Positions 10,772 to 23,907 of a DNA stretch of 64,000 bases are shown piece by piece (the stretch's first letter is position 1; the number at the start of each line of letters is the position of its first letter). Both the position numbers and the translations under genes were made by a program. Under the pieces are notes generated by a model. The model saw nothing but the letters and a program-made list of their open reading frames with translations, was not told where the DNA came from and made no database searches. This DNA is from Lojkania enalia (Eukaryota; Ascomycota; Dothideomycetes; Pleosporales), in the NCBI GenBank assembly GCA_010094045.1, contig ML986587.1, positions 186,001 to 250,000 on the forward strand. The letters are read 5' to 3'.

Positions 10772-13700
10772 ATGACCGATTCACGCGACCCTCCCGCCGG
10801 TCCCAACGCACCTCCAGAGAGTACCCCGCTCGAGCATCCAGAATTGCGATCTCCCGCTACAGAACCCGCAGAATTGCCTGCAGAGGTTCCAGAGCGTCCT
10901 ATAGCATCTAGTTCACAGTCCAGGCCCAATGGGTCTCCAGGAACGCCGAGAACGAAACCCGAGGCATCTAGATATGCGAACTCCTACCGACCATCAGATG
11001 CAGACCAAGACCCTCTACCTACGTACGCTATAACTACACGCACACGCATAATGAATTATTTCACATTTTAACTTGCATATAGGATTGGCGCTGGCGCTTA
11101 CTATGGCTTCAACTCTGGCCAAATCGACACTTCCGCAGATGAGAATCCCGATCAGCCTCCTCCAGCATACACAGAGCTTCCCGGTCAGATATCGGAAGAG
11201 AGTAATGTATTGGGAACAAATGCGGTCGTGGCGGACGATGGACGTGTAAATATCCGCATTAATGAGAAGTCGCGGCGGTTATCGCAAATCTTTGCTCCTC
11301 AAATACGCCACCAAATATCGCAAATCGAACGAGAGCAGCGAGAGACCACCCTTCCTCCTCCCTACATCCCTGAATTTCTTGGTGGAGCACCAGGACAAGA
11401 GCCTCCGCCTCCACTTAATGTCGTCATTCACGTAGTAGGATCAAGGGGGGACGTGCAGCCATTCGTCGCACTAGGCAAGGTGCTCAAGGAAACATACAGG
11501 CATCGCGTGCGCTTAGCGACACACCCCAATTTCAAAGACTTCGTGACAGAGAATGGACTGGAATTCTTTAGCATCGGCGGTGATCCCGCCGAACTCATGG
11601 CCTTCATGGTCAAAAATCCTGGGTTGATGCCGGGGTTTGATACGCTTCGGAGTGGTGACGTTGGCAAGAGAAGGAGAGGGATTGCAGAAATCTTGCGCGG
11701 CACATGGAGGTCTTGTATTGAAACCGGCGATGGTCTTGGCGTTGATCCTCTAAAGCAGAGCATAGAAGAATGGATGGATATAGAAAACGAGATACCAGAG
11801 GAGCTCAAGAAACCCTTCGTTGCCGATGCAATCATAGCGAACCCGCCTAGCTTTGGTCATATTCACTGCGCAGAGAAGATGGGCATTCCTCTTCATATGA
11901 TGTTTACGTAAGTCGCGAGGCTTCACATATCTTGACTTGGTTCCTAAGCTATTGCAGGATGCCGTGGTCGCCAACGCAACAATTTCCCCACCCACTTGCC
12001 AACATTGAGAGGTCCAATGCAGATGCAAGCATCACAAACTTCATGTCGTACATCCTGGTCGATATGTTGACGTGGCAAGGTTTAGGAGATATCATCAATA
12101 GATTTCGTAAAGATACCCTTCGTCTAGACCCTATCAGTATGATTTGGGCTCCCGCCATGCTAGCAAGGATGAAGATTCCATACACTTACTGCTGGTAAAC
12201 TGCACTCTGTAATTTGCAAGAGCATTTCTGACAATGCCCATAGGTCGCCCGCATTGATCCCTAAACCTAGAGATTGGAGTCCGCACATACAAATATCAGG
12301 GTTTTTCTTCCTCAAGCTAGCCCAGAATTATACTCCCGCCCTAGAGCTCGCTGAGTTTTTGGCTGCGGGAGAAGCACCCATTTACATTGGATTCGGCTCT
12401 ATTGTCGTCGACGACCCCAATGCTATGACTAAGATGATCTTTGAAGCAGTCAAGAAGACAGGGCGACGAGCATTAGTCTCGAAAGGCTGGGGTGGTCTTG
12501 GCGCCGATGAGCTCGGCGTTCCCGAAGGCGTTTTTATGCTAGGCAATGTCCCTCACGACTGGCTCTTCAAGCATGTGGCATGTGTCGTTCATCACGGTGG
12601 TGCAGGCACAACCGCTGCAGGCATTGCTGCCGGAAGGCCGACTGTCATTGTCCCTTTTTTTGGAGATCAACCGTTCTGGGGAGCAATGGTGGCCAAGGCT
12701 GGAGCAGGTCCTCATCCCATCCCATACAAAGATCTAACTGCGGATAAGTTAGCGGACTCTATCGTGGAAGCCCTCAAACCAGAATCCCTTGAACGAGCTC
12801 AGGAAATGGCAAACAAGATAAGTAAGGAGACCGGCGATCAAGTTGGCGCCCAGACATTTCATCAAATGCTCAACTATGATGATTTGCGTTGTGCAGCTGC
12901 TCCAAGTCGAGCAGCCGTCTGGAGAGTCAAGCGAACACAAGTGAGACTAAGCGCTGTAGCCGCAACGGTACTTGCTCAAGAAGGGGAACTAAACTTCAGT
13001 GAGCTCAAGCTGTACGTATCAGTCCCAGTCAGTCCAGCGAGTACCTAATTCTTGTAGATTCCGTTCACGCGAGTACGAAACGGATGAGGGACCATGGGAT
13101 CCGTTTACCGGAGCTGCGACTGCTCTTATGGGCACAGCGGCACAAATGATGATGGGCGTCGCAGATTTCCCGATTGAAACACTTAAGTTATTGAATATCC
13201 ACCCAGACTCCAAGAAAGGCAAGGAGCCTGCCGAGCACCGGCCTGAGGGAAGTTCAACGAACTCAGCGCGTACAGGCCGTACCACGGATTCTAGGGCTAC
13301 AAACCATAGTCATGTATCCGCTTCAAGTAGCGCCACTACACTCCCTGGCGTTAATACTCCTAGTAGCCCTAGTACCACCACCCCCAGAGATGGCTCGAGT
13401 GTTGAGATCCCGAGAGTTGCAACACCCACCTCACCTACCACACCTACTACTAGAGGAACATTTATGGCACAAGCAATGGCTGCATCATCGGAAGTGTCTC
13501 GATCTCGATCTCGGTCGCCATCCCGCCTATCAGAGAGGTTTGGCTCACCACACGGAGGGCGTCCTTTGCCTCATGGACGTGCAAAATCCATTTCGGCTGC
13601 AGAATTGCGCTCCGAATCTGGATCAAGCTTCTCGGACAGGTTACATACAATGAATGCGGACGCCACGCTCGCTACAGGGAAAGGGATCGGCAGAATTGTC

Positions 13701-15228
13701 GGTGCCGGCTTCAAGTCACCTATGGACTTTTCTCTAAACGTTGCAAGAGGATTCCACAACGTTCCAAAGCTGTATGGGGGTGAAGTACGGCAGGTTGACA
13801 AGGTCACAGATCTCCAGAGTGGGCTGAGGACAGCTGCTAAGGTGGGCATCGTGCTGCTCGGTTTTCTGTTGAGCGTATTTGCTAACTGCAAGCCAGGAAT
13901 TTGGCTTAGGCCTATATGAAGGCATTTCTGGCATCGTCACCGACCCCTACAAGGGTGCCAAGAAAGAAGGTGCCCTAGGATTTGCCAAAGGTGTTGGGCG
14001 CGGAATCTTCAGTGTTCCTTTTCGCGTCATGGGCGGCGCTTTCGCAATACCTGGGTACGCAATGAAGGGATTATACCAAGAAGCTATGAAAGGTAAAGGT
14101 GCAAATGTTCAAAACTACATCATTGCCGCAAGAATCTCTCAAGGCTACGACGAAGCATCTACTCTCTCTGTTAGCGAGCGTGCCGACATTGTAAGTCGAT
14201 GGAAGTGTATTCGCCTTAATGTCAAAAAGAAGAAGAACCCCGGTGAAGAGCAGATCGAGAGTCTCCATAGTTATATGAAGGAACGTCGAAAGAGAAAAGA
14301 GGAGCGCTGGAATAAGATTAAAAACAATTCTCATTTTAAGACGCGCCCTGAGGCCCGACCGTCATTCCCAGCGGCCATGAGCGACAGTTCCAGCTACAGC
14401 GAGCTTCCAACTCCGGCGAATGGTGCACCAACCATTCATGAGAGAACCGTCAGTGTGGACTCGGTCCTTACTGCAGGACCACTTCCCCATGGGTCAACCT
14501 CTGCCGGGGCAGAGCAAGCACCACCAACCAGAAACATTCATCATGCAGCTACCTTCCCTCAAGAGAACCCCTCAGCCATGGATATCGATCTTCAAGCCGC
14601 GGAAGAAGAAGCCGAGCGTCGTGAGTTTGAACAAGCAATCCAAGCGTCTGTAGCCGAGACCTCTCGTGGCAATCCCGAGGAAGATGAAATGATTGCGCGC
14701 GCCATTAGGGCCTCTGTAGCTGAATTTGAGCGCCCAGATATCAACGAAGAGGAAGCGATGCAGCGCGCTCTCAAAGCATCGATTGATGAAGCCACCAAGA
14801 GTGGTGCAACCGAAGAAGAGCAAAAGATGCTCGAAGAGACTTTGAAGCGCAGCTTGACAGAGACTCGCCACGAGAGGGACGACAGCTATTTCGAATGGGA
14901 TAGCAGTGACACCGAAGATGACGAAGACTATCAACGCATTATCGCTGAATCGAAAGAGCTTGCTGATCTACATCAAGCTCATCCACAAGGCTTCGACGAG
15001 CAAACAGTTGACGAGCAGAATGAGGAGGCGCTGAAGAAGGCGCTGGAGGAGAGTGAGAGGGCGGAAAAGGAACGATTGGAGCAACTGGAAAAGCAGAAGA
15101 CGGAGGAAGATATTGTGATGGAGTACGTTAAGAAGCAAAGTCTGATGGAGGAGGAGCATCGGCGGAGGCTGATCCAGGGAAGGGATGTTCATGGTGAGAG
15201 TTCACGTTCTAGCGCCGGACCGGCCTGA
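10772..15228 (+). CDS. Sterol glucosyltransferase-like protein with VPS13/ATG2-like segment and UIM array
   Basis: Exons 10772..11022, 11083..11907, 11958..12194, 12244..13011, 13058..13841, 13897..15228; 1398 residues. Residues about 195-640 are a GT28/UGT80-type glucosyltransferase: VVGSRGDVQPFVALG opens the N-lobe, and VVHHGGAGTTAAGIAAGRP with FFGDQPFWG near residue 553 forms the sugar-nucleotide motif. No PH or GRAM domain precedes it, unlike Atg26. A Ser/Thr/Pro-rich linker follows. Residues about 900-1020 are Gly-rich (GLYEGISGIVTDPYKGAKKE, GFAKGVGRGIFS) and resemble the C-terminal membrane-binding region of VPS13/ATG2. Up to six ubiquitin-interacting motifs lie at about 1190-1376 (EFEQAIQASVAE, MIARAIRASVAE, AMQRALKASIDE and others). 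Five introns of 46-60 nt keep frame; intron 5 has GCTAAC. Likely cytosolic or membrane-associated; the acceptor lipid is inferred. Confidence 0.88.
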
Positions 15229-15777
15229 AATGGGGCAGATTTTAGTCTTGGCTTAGACTATCGGAGGGCCGTTGGACGATTAAAAGCTGTTGTATGGAGG
15301 TCGCTATTTGCCTGGAGTATGCTCAGAGTTTTCGCTAGTTTCGTTCTCTGTTAGGTTAGACGTATGCGTGATACCCATGGTCGAGCATAGAAGAGATCTT
15401 TGCCGTCGAGAATGCATATCATTGTTGTGTCAAGGAATTGGTGTTTGATTAGATTGACGTAGTATATTCATGACCCTTTTTTCTCTATGTGCAGATAGCA
15501 TGATCGGTAATTAGAGTATATGAGACGGTAAGGATATCCCATCCACCATTCCCATTTGATCCCAGTGCATATTCACCTTCTACATACTAGCCATCGAAAT
15601 ATATGTAAAATGTGGAACATGGAGTAGGTAGATACGCTACAAAGGACAATTCTATGCAATGCACAACTGATCGAAATATACAGCAAGTAAAGGGAATATA
15701 ATGCAAATGCCTGGCAGGCTTGTTACACGACTAAGAAGGACAACAATGCAAGTGCAGAAATGCTTACGCGATTTCAT
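15229..15777. other. Convergent 3' region
   Basis: 549 bp between two convergent genes, AT-leaning. It presumably holds both 3' UTRs. No exon or repeat seen. Confidence 0.6.
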
Positions 15778-17218
15778 CTATTCCCAGTAATCTGCCCATT
15801 CTTTCTCGAGCATCCTATAGTTATCTAGAATCATATTGGCTTGCAGGTATAGCTGGCCTGCTTGACTCATTTGTGCGTTTGCACCTCGGAAATCTGCCTA
15901 TATGTTTGTTAGCATGGAGGCTTTTCTCTTCTTCATGCTCGTGGTGGTATGGGATAGTATGGAACTATGTATTATGCAGAGACAGACTGGGTCCCGAAGA
16001 GGCATGAGATTTGCGGAAATGAGGATAGAGCAAAATACGTACAGGGACCCCATAATAGCCCCCAACACTCCAAGACATAGAAGCCGTCATCGCATTGGCC
16101 TGCTCAATGTTCATCATTTGGAAATGATACTGGGCCTGCATTTTCTGCTGCTCGTATTGCATGGCCATGTGCTCAAGTTTCTGTTTCACTTCGACCATCT
16201 TCTGGTCCCGCTCTCGGATCTTGTGCTGCAAGCCCGCGAGATCGTTCGTCGTGCAGGCATCTTGCCAGTACTGCTGTAAACGCGGAGAGTACAGCTGACA
16301 ATGGAATTTGCCTTGAGGCGCTTGCGGCAAGGCAGAGACCTGTGAGAGGACAAGAGGTTGTGGAGATTTGTGGTACAGTGGTGCGACGTGTGTGATATAA
16401 CACTGTTCGCAGATCGTCCATTCAGGGACTACATGTGAGAGACTCCAGCACTTTTGGCCAGAGACATTGTTAAACTTCGGACAATAGGGTATCGGGGCCC
16501 ATTTCTTAATATATTCTATTGCCGGCGTGACGTCTCGGTGTCCGTCCTTGATTACGTTTTCGGCAACTCCGAGGAATTGGTCAATATACTGGGCCGTTCG
16601 GTCCTGCGATGGCACCATAAGGTCGCACGTCGCCAGCACTTTTTGCCCCCCTTCGGCCGCAGCGAATACACCCCGAAGTTGTGGAGTGATTGTTGTCAGA
16701 ATGGTGACGCAGTTTGAGCAGATGGTCATTTCGTCAACGAGACTGTCGGTCCTTGGATCGTGCAAGCAGTACCATGTTCGTGTGGAACTAGCTTTGCCGC
16801 CTTTCTTCACTTCAACACTCTCACTATCTAAGTTCGGGCACGCCCCTTCTGGATCTTGCAGTTCTGATAAGGTTCCTAGCAAAGAAAGGTCGGGGTAGTT
16901 ATGTGTGTAAAGCCATGCATACGCGATCTTCATCCAGATAATAGACAGATCACACCGGGTACTGACATCTTCTGGCTTTTCCGCGGCCGGTTTGATGAAT
17001 TGGGCATAGTATGTGTTCTTGATGGATGTATTGAAACAGTCAGGGCAGATGTCGATGTTGGGGAAAGGGTGTGGGGACGTGATTTGCAACCAGTCATTTT
17101 TGCCTGCTGTGAACTGAGAACGTGTGCACGGAGCAAAAGGGGGCGCGGTTTTGTTCTCCAGTGATGGTGATGAAGTGGATGCCTGTGGTGCTGTTGGTGG
17201 CGGCCGGATCAGAGGCAT
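15778..17218 (-). CDS. Cys-rich conserved fungal protein of unknown function
   Basis: Exons: complement(15778..15897, 16043..17218), 431 residues. I do not recognise a named family. Paired cysteines in CxxC spacing recur (ICPDCF, ICSNCV, ICEQCY), with further isolated Cys (ACPNL, WYCLHD, KCWSLS, FHCQLY). This suggests several zinc-binding knuckles in residues about 30-330. The C-terminal third has a short coiled coil (LQHKIRERDQKMVEVKQKLE) and is Gln/Met-rich. No signal peptide or membrane segment is seen. The 145-nt intron joins GGYYGVP to ADFRGANAQMSQAG in frame, and the last exon ends in ADYWE. The strong splice signals and balanced composition argue for a real gene. Confidence 0.8.
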
Positions 17219-20200
17219 GGCTCAAGCCACTGCAGAAAGAAATAATATTGTGACAGGAAGAGCGAGATGTGCAGAAAAATAAAACAGAAGAAATTGATTA
17301 AGGAAATTACATGACAGAGGAGAGACGGCTGAACGAGAGGTTGCCGTTCTCGGTCCGCTGCCTGAATTTGTCGGTGATAGCTATTATGCGATACGAGGGT
17401 ACCCCGCCCACAGTCCCGAATCTAAGAACCCACTACGCCTACGACCTTCAGTTCTAGGCATCAAGGCGTGGTATGCAGAAAGCCAAGGTGCTAAACACGC
17501 CTCTTGGGCGCCGTCGGATCCGGTGGCTGAAGTCTCTATGTAGCTCCTCGGAATGAGGAGAAATAGCAGCCAATTCGTCTGCAGAAAATGGAATAGAGTT
17601 GCGAATAAATGAAGGGAATTGTATATATGTACAGGAAACAACTTTGAATGCAAGACGAGTGAAGAGGCTTGCAGTGGAAGGTTGAAAAATGGGGCATAAT
17701 TTGGGCCGGTTGTTTCAAGCAGGGCGTCTGGACGCAGTGTGTGATTGGTCGAACTTTTTATATCTAGCGCTTTTAGCCCGAAACGGCAATTTAGCGAGAA
17801 AAGGCGCAGAACTATCATAGTTAAGGGATAATTAATCGACTTAAGTTGTGACTTGTTCCTCAAGCCACGCAAAATTCGAGCATCAAAGCTCTCGTGCTAG
17901 ATGCGATGTGGTCAAGTTGAGGATTGAGGCAAGAGACTGGGGGTGAATGCACTAGACAACTTGCCTACGGCGAACATGTGGATTATGTGCGATTGGAAAT
18001 ATTAGGGTTGAAGACGTTCGGAACAGCGGATGTTCGTGGATTGAATGTGCTCCACAACTAGCGTACATTTCCGGTTTGTCCGGGCTAGGTGACCAATTCG
18101 TTAACTCAAACTTTGGCAACCTTCAATGACTAACAAATCTATGCCACTAGGAGATCGCGGTGTCCCAACACAGGGAGGAAAAGAGAAGCCATCGGTGGCG
18201 AGTTACGGACAGGTAATAAAAAGAAAAGACTTGGGTAAAGTTGCTAGACCTAGGGACGTGGTTATGGATATAAGTAGATGATTTACATGTTGACTGAATC
18301 GATTGGTAAAGATAAGCTTGGGGTTTTCGTTCGGCTGTGAATAATTGATAATTTGGTAATCAACGGCAAGAGTTGATAGTATAGGTGTTATTCGCGCTGT
18401 GTACCATACTGCTTGATGAAATGTTCGAAATGATATAGGATGATGTGAGCATAACCGAAGATGAATTTGAAGGTCTCCTTAAAGTGCAAATAAGCGTTGC
18501 ATTAAGGGCCCTAATATGATGCCTGTGATCACTGGTAGGCCACCCCTCCTAGCGTTGGCAACGGTGGGATTTAGAGCCGAAAAGAGGAGTGTTAGATGAG
18601 TTCAAGTATGTTTAGTAGGCTCCTTTCTCCCGCCGACTATGCCAACTTTACAGTGACTGTGAAACCCGAAAGTATTGTCACTACCCGATGGCGATAGGAT
18701 TTTTGATAAGATTTCGATTTTGCTCGGCTGAATGTACTAGTTACGTGATTATACTACGGATGGTTTCTCGTTCCCGTAGTGCTCCGCGGAATGAGACATA
18801 TACACGGCAACTCATTGCGGCGAGGCTCTCCTAAGATGAACTGGGATACCTTCGCGTGGGTCGTATATCCTACAGAGACTCACTGGCCACGGCGATGATC
18901 ATTTGAGCAATTATTTCAATCATAGGCGTGCTTGTCCATCCGATACAGGATTCCCGGCTTCCCGCTGCACCACTCATATATGATGCGTCTAGAGCGTATC
19001 TCGCGTCAGAGATACATCCCACGTGGTGTAGAGCCCAGCATCCAGATTCCAAATGCCAGTAAAAGATCGGGACCCATGATCAGGAGCGGATACTCCGCTG
19101 CACTCATTCCTTTGCAGGTCGTAATACCCGGTAGCTTAATGTGGGTTTGTCCGACGTTGGTCGAGGCGATTCTTTTTGAATTGATGGAAGAGGCAATCGG
19201 CGCGACTCAAGCCGGATAAGCAGACGTAAATCGATATATAAGGCTTCCAGTCTAACGTAGTAAGACGGCAATACACAACCTCCTTAGAAGAGTCATTTCC
19301 AGCAGAGGTCATGGGTTCGATAGATTATGATGTTAAAAAACATATCTCTGTGAATAGCTTCCTGGGTAGATTCGATTTACAATGCTGTTATGATGCGAGA
19401 AAACGCTCCAATATGTTGCTCAATGATAGCGATAGTGCGAGTTTCTACCCTTTTGACAAGAACAGTTGGTATACTCCAGTGTGTCAAACAAACACGTCAC
19501 TCATGTTGTTGGACGAATTGCCTTGTCCAAATGAATGTTTAGAGCTGTTGGTGGGATGGGACACTGTGCCAAAGACATGACAGGACTAAGCGCGCATGCC
19601 TAAACCGGTTCTTAGTGGCATTTTTGCTGGCATCGGACACCGAGGTTAATATCTACCGAAGTAGAAAAGAGACCAGCCGTAGACTGAAGAGGCTTAGGCG
19701 AATGGATTCCTACAAAAAGCTTAATTTCTCAATACAGACGAGGTCGTGGCACATGTGTTCTTAATATGGCCTATTATGGCTGTTGGAGAGACCTTGGATG
19801 GAAAGCGAGCAAATGATGACACGCTACCACATCCTCGCTTTTAAAAAATTTTGATCACATCTTTGCGCACTAGAATGGACCGGAACTGCAACCTCCTGCC
19901 ATCACCTGAGAAATATAGAACGCGGGTCGACTTGGTGCCCCAATCATGAAACATTCTGTGCCATAATGGCGCGTCTAGTTCTCATTTTAGAAACGCTAGC
20001 AGACGCGGTAAATCGTGCGCGGCTGCGACATCGCGGTTTGGGACAGTGCGGCAATATTGCAATGCAATCTGATGAAGGCAACTTTTGATGCCAGAAATGA
20101 ACTGAGAGGAGAACAAATTCTGGAGGGACTCTAGAATGAGGGGAATCGGAAGATTTGTACAATCTGGCCCCCAAAGCTCTTCTTGCTCTTCAAGGATATC

Positions 20201-21402
20201 AAGTCGTCGTCGATCCGAAGAACAGGCCTGCCACGACAGTTTCTCACCGTCGTTGGCGGCGCGGTTCCAACCACTCGTCACGCTCTCCTTCAATTAGTCG
20301 ACACGGGCCGGCCACGTCAACGGAAGGAGGCTAGGGCTGGATCCTAAGATATGGAAATGGGACGGTCAGACGGGGAGATATCGCCAACGCCGTAAGGCTA
20401 CCATTCCTGCTAAAGCGGCACATGATTGAGTCGCCTGTCGAGCCTGATGTGGGCGTTCGTGCATTAGTGTGTGCAGCATCGCGCTCCTGCTGAAGACGTC
20501 TCTAGAGTGCGCGCCGTTCGTCCAGCCTTCCTAGCCTAAGCCAACGCTCGAGGCATTGGCCAATCTGGGGTAGGCCTAATGGGAACTAGGTAGAGGAGCA
20601 ACGGGTAGTGGAGTGCTTGCAGGCACGAAGCTGGCGGCGAATTTCCAACTCAGACATAATGGGCCTTCGCCAGGGACGGTGGTGTTTCTGCACGACTCGC
20701 CGTTTGCTGGTGGCTGTTCACGGGTCCCAAAGACGGCGACGGCCCAGCGCAGCGGGACTCTAGGGGCTCCGACAGAGCTGTTGGAGAGTGCTCGGACGGT
20801 GATGGTCAGTGATGGGCGACGAAGAGTAGCGATCCCGCAGCTTCGCAAACCCACCGGCGCTTAGATCCCTGAAGCTTGATGCTCACGACGGCCCCGATTG
20901 GTGCAACTTCGCCAAGGGCACGGCATGAGGCAGGGGGCCGGAGAAGACGCCTGGGTGGGCGAGCTGGTGGAGAGGAGAGGAGGCCAGCTAGGACGGAGCC
21001 GTGACACCTGCGCTCACGGGCATCCAACACGCCTCTTAACTCGGCTGCCTCCACGCGAGGCGAAAGCGCAATTGAAACACACCCCATCGCCATCGCTGTC
21101 GCCCTGCATCCTACCTCGCCCTGCCCTGTCGACATCGCGGCTACGACTTCAAAAGCCGCCGCCCTCCCCTCCCCTCCAGTCGCCGTGTGCTGCATCCAAC
21201 GTCCTCCCGCAGCGCTTCCCGCCCTGATTCGCCGTCTAGGGGCAGCGGATTGCCTCCGACCTGTGTTGCGCTCTTCCTGGGAAGAGGTAGCCCGCGTACC
21301 TAGGTGCTCTAGGAGCCCGGCACTTGAGGTCTCGGAAGCGCTCTGGACGCGGGCGCACGTCTGGCGCATGCTATTCCGTCCAGCCTGATCCGAGGCAGAG
21401 GC
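17219..21402. other. 4.2-kb gene-poor region
   Basis: No conserved exon found. Open frames at 17384-17872 (-), 18932-19219 (+), 19311-19580 (+) and 20806-21504 (-) lack family motifs and plausible splice partners. Sequence up to about 20.3 kb is AT-leaning, while 20.5-21.4 kb is GC-rich and probably holds promoter and 5' leader of the downstream gene. I see no transposase or reverse-transcriptase motif. Confidence 0.5.
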
Positions 21403-23907
21403 ATGGCAACGGCAACACAGCTGATGCCATCTCCAACGACGGGCCTGAAGTCGACATTCAGCCCATACAGCGACTCGCCGAGCTCGCCAGCGCCGTTTGC
21501 ACAAGTCTTCTCGAACCGGTGAGTGAGCGAGCGAGTGGGTGAATGAGGGAATGAGGAAGGGAGCGAGGGTGCCTTCGAGTCGAGAATGTCTAGCAGCCTA
21601 GGGGAGCGCTAATGGAAACGCAAAGGTCTTCAGGAACCACCTCCGACCACTTGGTACCCCCGAGTCCCTATCCCGCCACCGTCGACCCGTCGCCAGTCGA
21701 CAGCAATGGCACCAACGCAACCGAGGTACCGTCTGGTCGCGCGCGCAAATAGCAGGCAAGGCTGACGACGCCAACAGATCGAGGACGACGAGCAGGTGAA
21801 TCAGGTCATGGAAGATGGGGCCCGCGATGCCCTCAAGTCTCCCGAGGGCGAGCGGGAGGGCGACGACATCATCAGCCCAGGAAGCCAGGACAGTCAGGCA
21901 AACATGGCACCGCAGCCGTCGAAGCTCGATACCGTTCTTATTCCGCGAGCACGTCATGACTCGGACGAAGCACCGCAGTCCGTCATTCATGCCCCGGCCC
22001 ACTTCAAGACCTTTGTGAGTGCTGCTACTCTGCCTGCCCTAGGTACATTGCCTCCGCTGACACCATCGCCAGAACCGGGTGACTATCTCGGCTGCATCTT
22101 CGAACGAGACACGGGGGTCTGGCAGCACCGCCGTGGTGTCGCCGCAGACCCCTGAGGCGAACATGATTCCGGACGATAAGGTTCGTCATGCACAGCTTGA
22201 ACTGTTGGCAGCCGTCACCGCTAAGCACTCACAGCAGTCTTCCACCTACACGCATCCAATTGACACAGCACTTCCCTCGCCTGCGCCAGACCGGACCACG
22301 CCCCGCGCGCAAACTCGGCAGGATTACGAAAACGAGAGCAGAAGACTTAGCAGAGCCAGCGTTAGCCTTGCAGGTAAGGCATGAGAGCGTTGTTCCTTGC
22401 CCAACCGCTAAACTCTGCAGACATTGAGGAGACCGAAGACCATGCCTCACTCTCTGAAGCATCCTCAACCATCCAAGATGAGGACACTGTGCCGTCGGAA
22501 TCACCCAAGGCGGGGGGTCCACAGGCACCAGTGGGCACGCAAACCATGGGAGAAGCATTGAACGACATCAATGAGACGGAGCGAGAAATCGCCGCGCTGA
22601 GAAGCGCATTGAGCGAATGCTGGACTTTATGCAACACGTTAGCAAAGCTGAGCCAGAACCATCGACAGAGGATGTTCCATTTTTCGGGCGGTAGGGGCGG
22701 CATCCAGGAGCATGCATGGCGGAGCTGTTGGCGCCTTTGCCAAAAACTATACGAAAGTAGGAACGAAGACCCTTCCACCCAAGTAAAGCCGATCCTGGAA
22801 CTTTGTCGAGACTTTTGCCAGGCCTTGTTCGAAGTACGCCATCGGGGAGATGAGACGTCAGACTCGGTTCTCAGAGTCAGCTTTGAGCTTAACAACCATC
22901 TTTACAACGCTCACGATCGAACACTCCCAGAAGCGTTCCGAGAGCGCACTCTAGACTTTTACTTGACCTTATGTCATCGGTTGATGAAACAGCCTACATC
23001 TCTCCCTGAGGAAACCGATGCGTTGCTCCATGCATGCTGGTCTTTAGCGGAGATGCTATTTAGTATTCGCCAGAACAGCCGTGACGGAAAACCCGCTGAT
23101 GAAGAGTTGCTTGGATCGGCTATCCAAGCGTGTTGGGAACTGTGTGACATGTTCCGTGAAGGTTGGACACAGGTCCGACCTGAGCGCGGCACCCCGCGTC
23201 CTTCGCAGTATGCCTTTACGGCAGCCCCCGCTTCTGTGGCACACTCGCATTCGCAAGTCTCGCTTTCCGATATGTCAGGACGATCGTCGAGTCTGAACGA
23301 ATCGTATCATTCGGCCGTCTCCATGAGGCGGCAAGTTTTAATGCACCCTGAAACTCCTACCACCATTTTTGACGACCGCGAAGAATTCTCTCCTGCAGAG
23401 GAGCCTAACGTTCCAAACATACTAATTCTAGGCCCGGAAGCTGGACAGACTAGAACCCATGATCGCTGGTCATCAGCCGCATCGAGTCTGTCGACTTACT
23501 CGGATGCCTCCAATTCTGTCCATACATCTTCGACGGCCACTGCGGGGCGCGAAGACCCAAATCTCATTCGTCTCAAGGGACTAATTGTGAAAGCTGCCAT
23601 TAACACGGGTTACACACGCCAGATAGCTCTTCCAGATTTTGTCAGATCTCTACCATCCAACAGCTTCGGGTCAATGCCTTGGCAGAATACGCTATTCGAA
23701 AACTATAAGAAACTCGTTCTAACCGACCCAACCTTGCGAACTGTTCACAACCAACCACTACGTAGACTGACTGCGAGCGAGATTGGAAGAGCGGTTCAGT
23801 GGATGGCGCGCAGTGAACAATTTTCCTGGATGCGAGACCTCTACCGTTTCGTCTTTGGGAGCTTCCCCGAGGACACCGGGCAGCGGAATATGATCATCAA
23901 TGCTTAA
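21403..23907 (+). CDS. Conserved filamentous-fungal protein, function unknown
   Basis: Exons 21403..21518, 21626..21725, 21778..22014, 22073..22373, 22421..23907; 746 residues. The N-terminal 250 residues are Ser/Pro-rich and look disordered (LMPSPTTGLKSTFSPYSDSP). Residues about 300-520 are helical and rich in Trp, Cys and Leu with repeated spacing (ALSECWTLCNTLAKL, SCWRLCQKLYE, LCRDFCQALFE, ACWSLAEMLFS, ACWELCDMFRE), suggesting about five helical repeats. The last 90 residues form another conserved block (RLTASEIGRAVQWMARSEQF). It may belong to the family catalogued as DUF7624, but I am not certain. The acceptor of intron 1 is ambiguous: 21625, or 21601, which adds eight residues in frame. 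The last intron has branch site CGCTAAAC. Confidence 0.8.

Noticed and set aside
13842..13896. Apparent hydrophobic helix in the glucosyltransferase gene
   Set aside because: The segment reading IVLLGFLLSVFANC is intron sequence with a GCTAAC branch site. Splicing it gives AAKEFGLGLYEG.
17384..17872. 162-codon minus-strand ORF
   Set aside because: No recognisable motif, and no splice-linked continuation. It lies just upstream of the Cys-rich gene where promoter sequence is expected.
20806..21504. 232-codon minus-strand ORF rich in Arg and Ala
   Set aside because: It overlaps the GC-rich leader and first exon of the plus-strand 746-residue gene, has no family motif, and its composition is what GC-rich antisense sequence gives.
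22381..22420. ATG at 22381 as start of the 746-residue orphan
   Set aside because: The first residues of that frame lie inside a canonical intron (GTAAGG...CGCTAAAC...CAG), and upstream exons join in frame with protein-like sequence.
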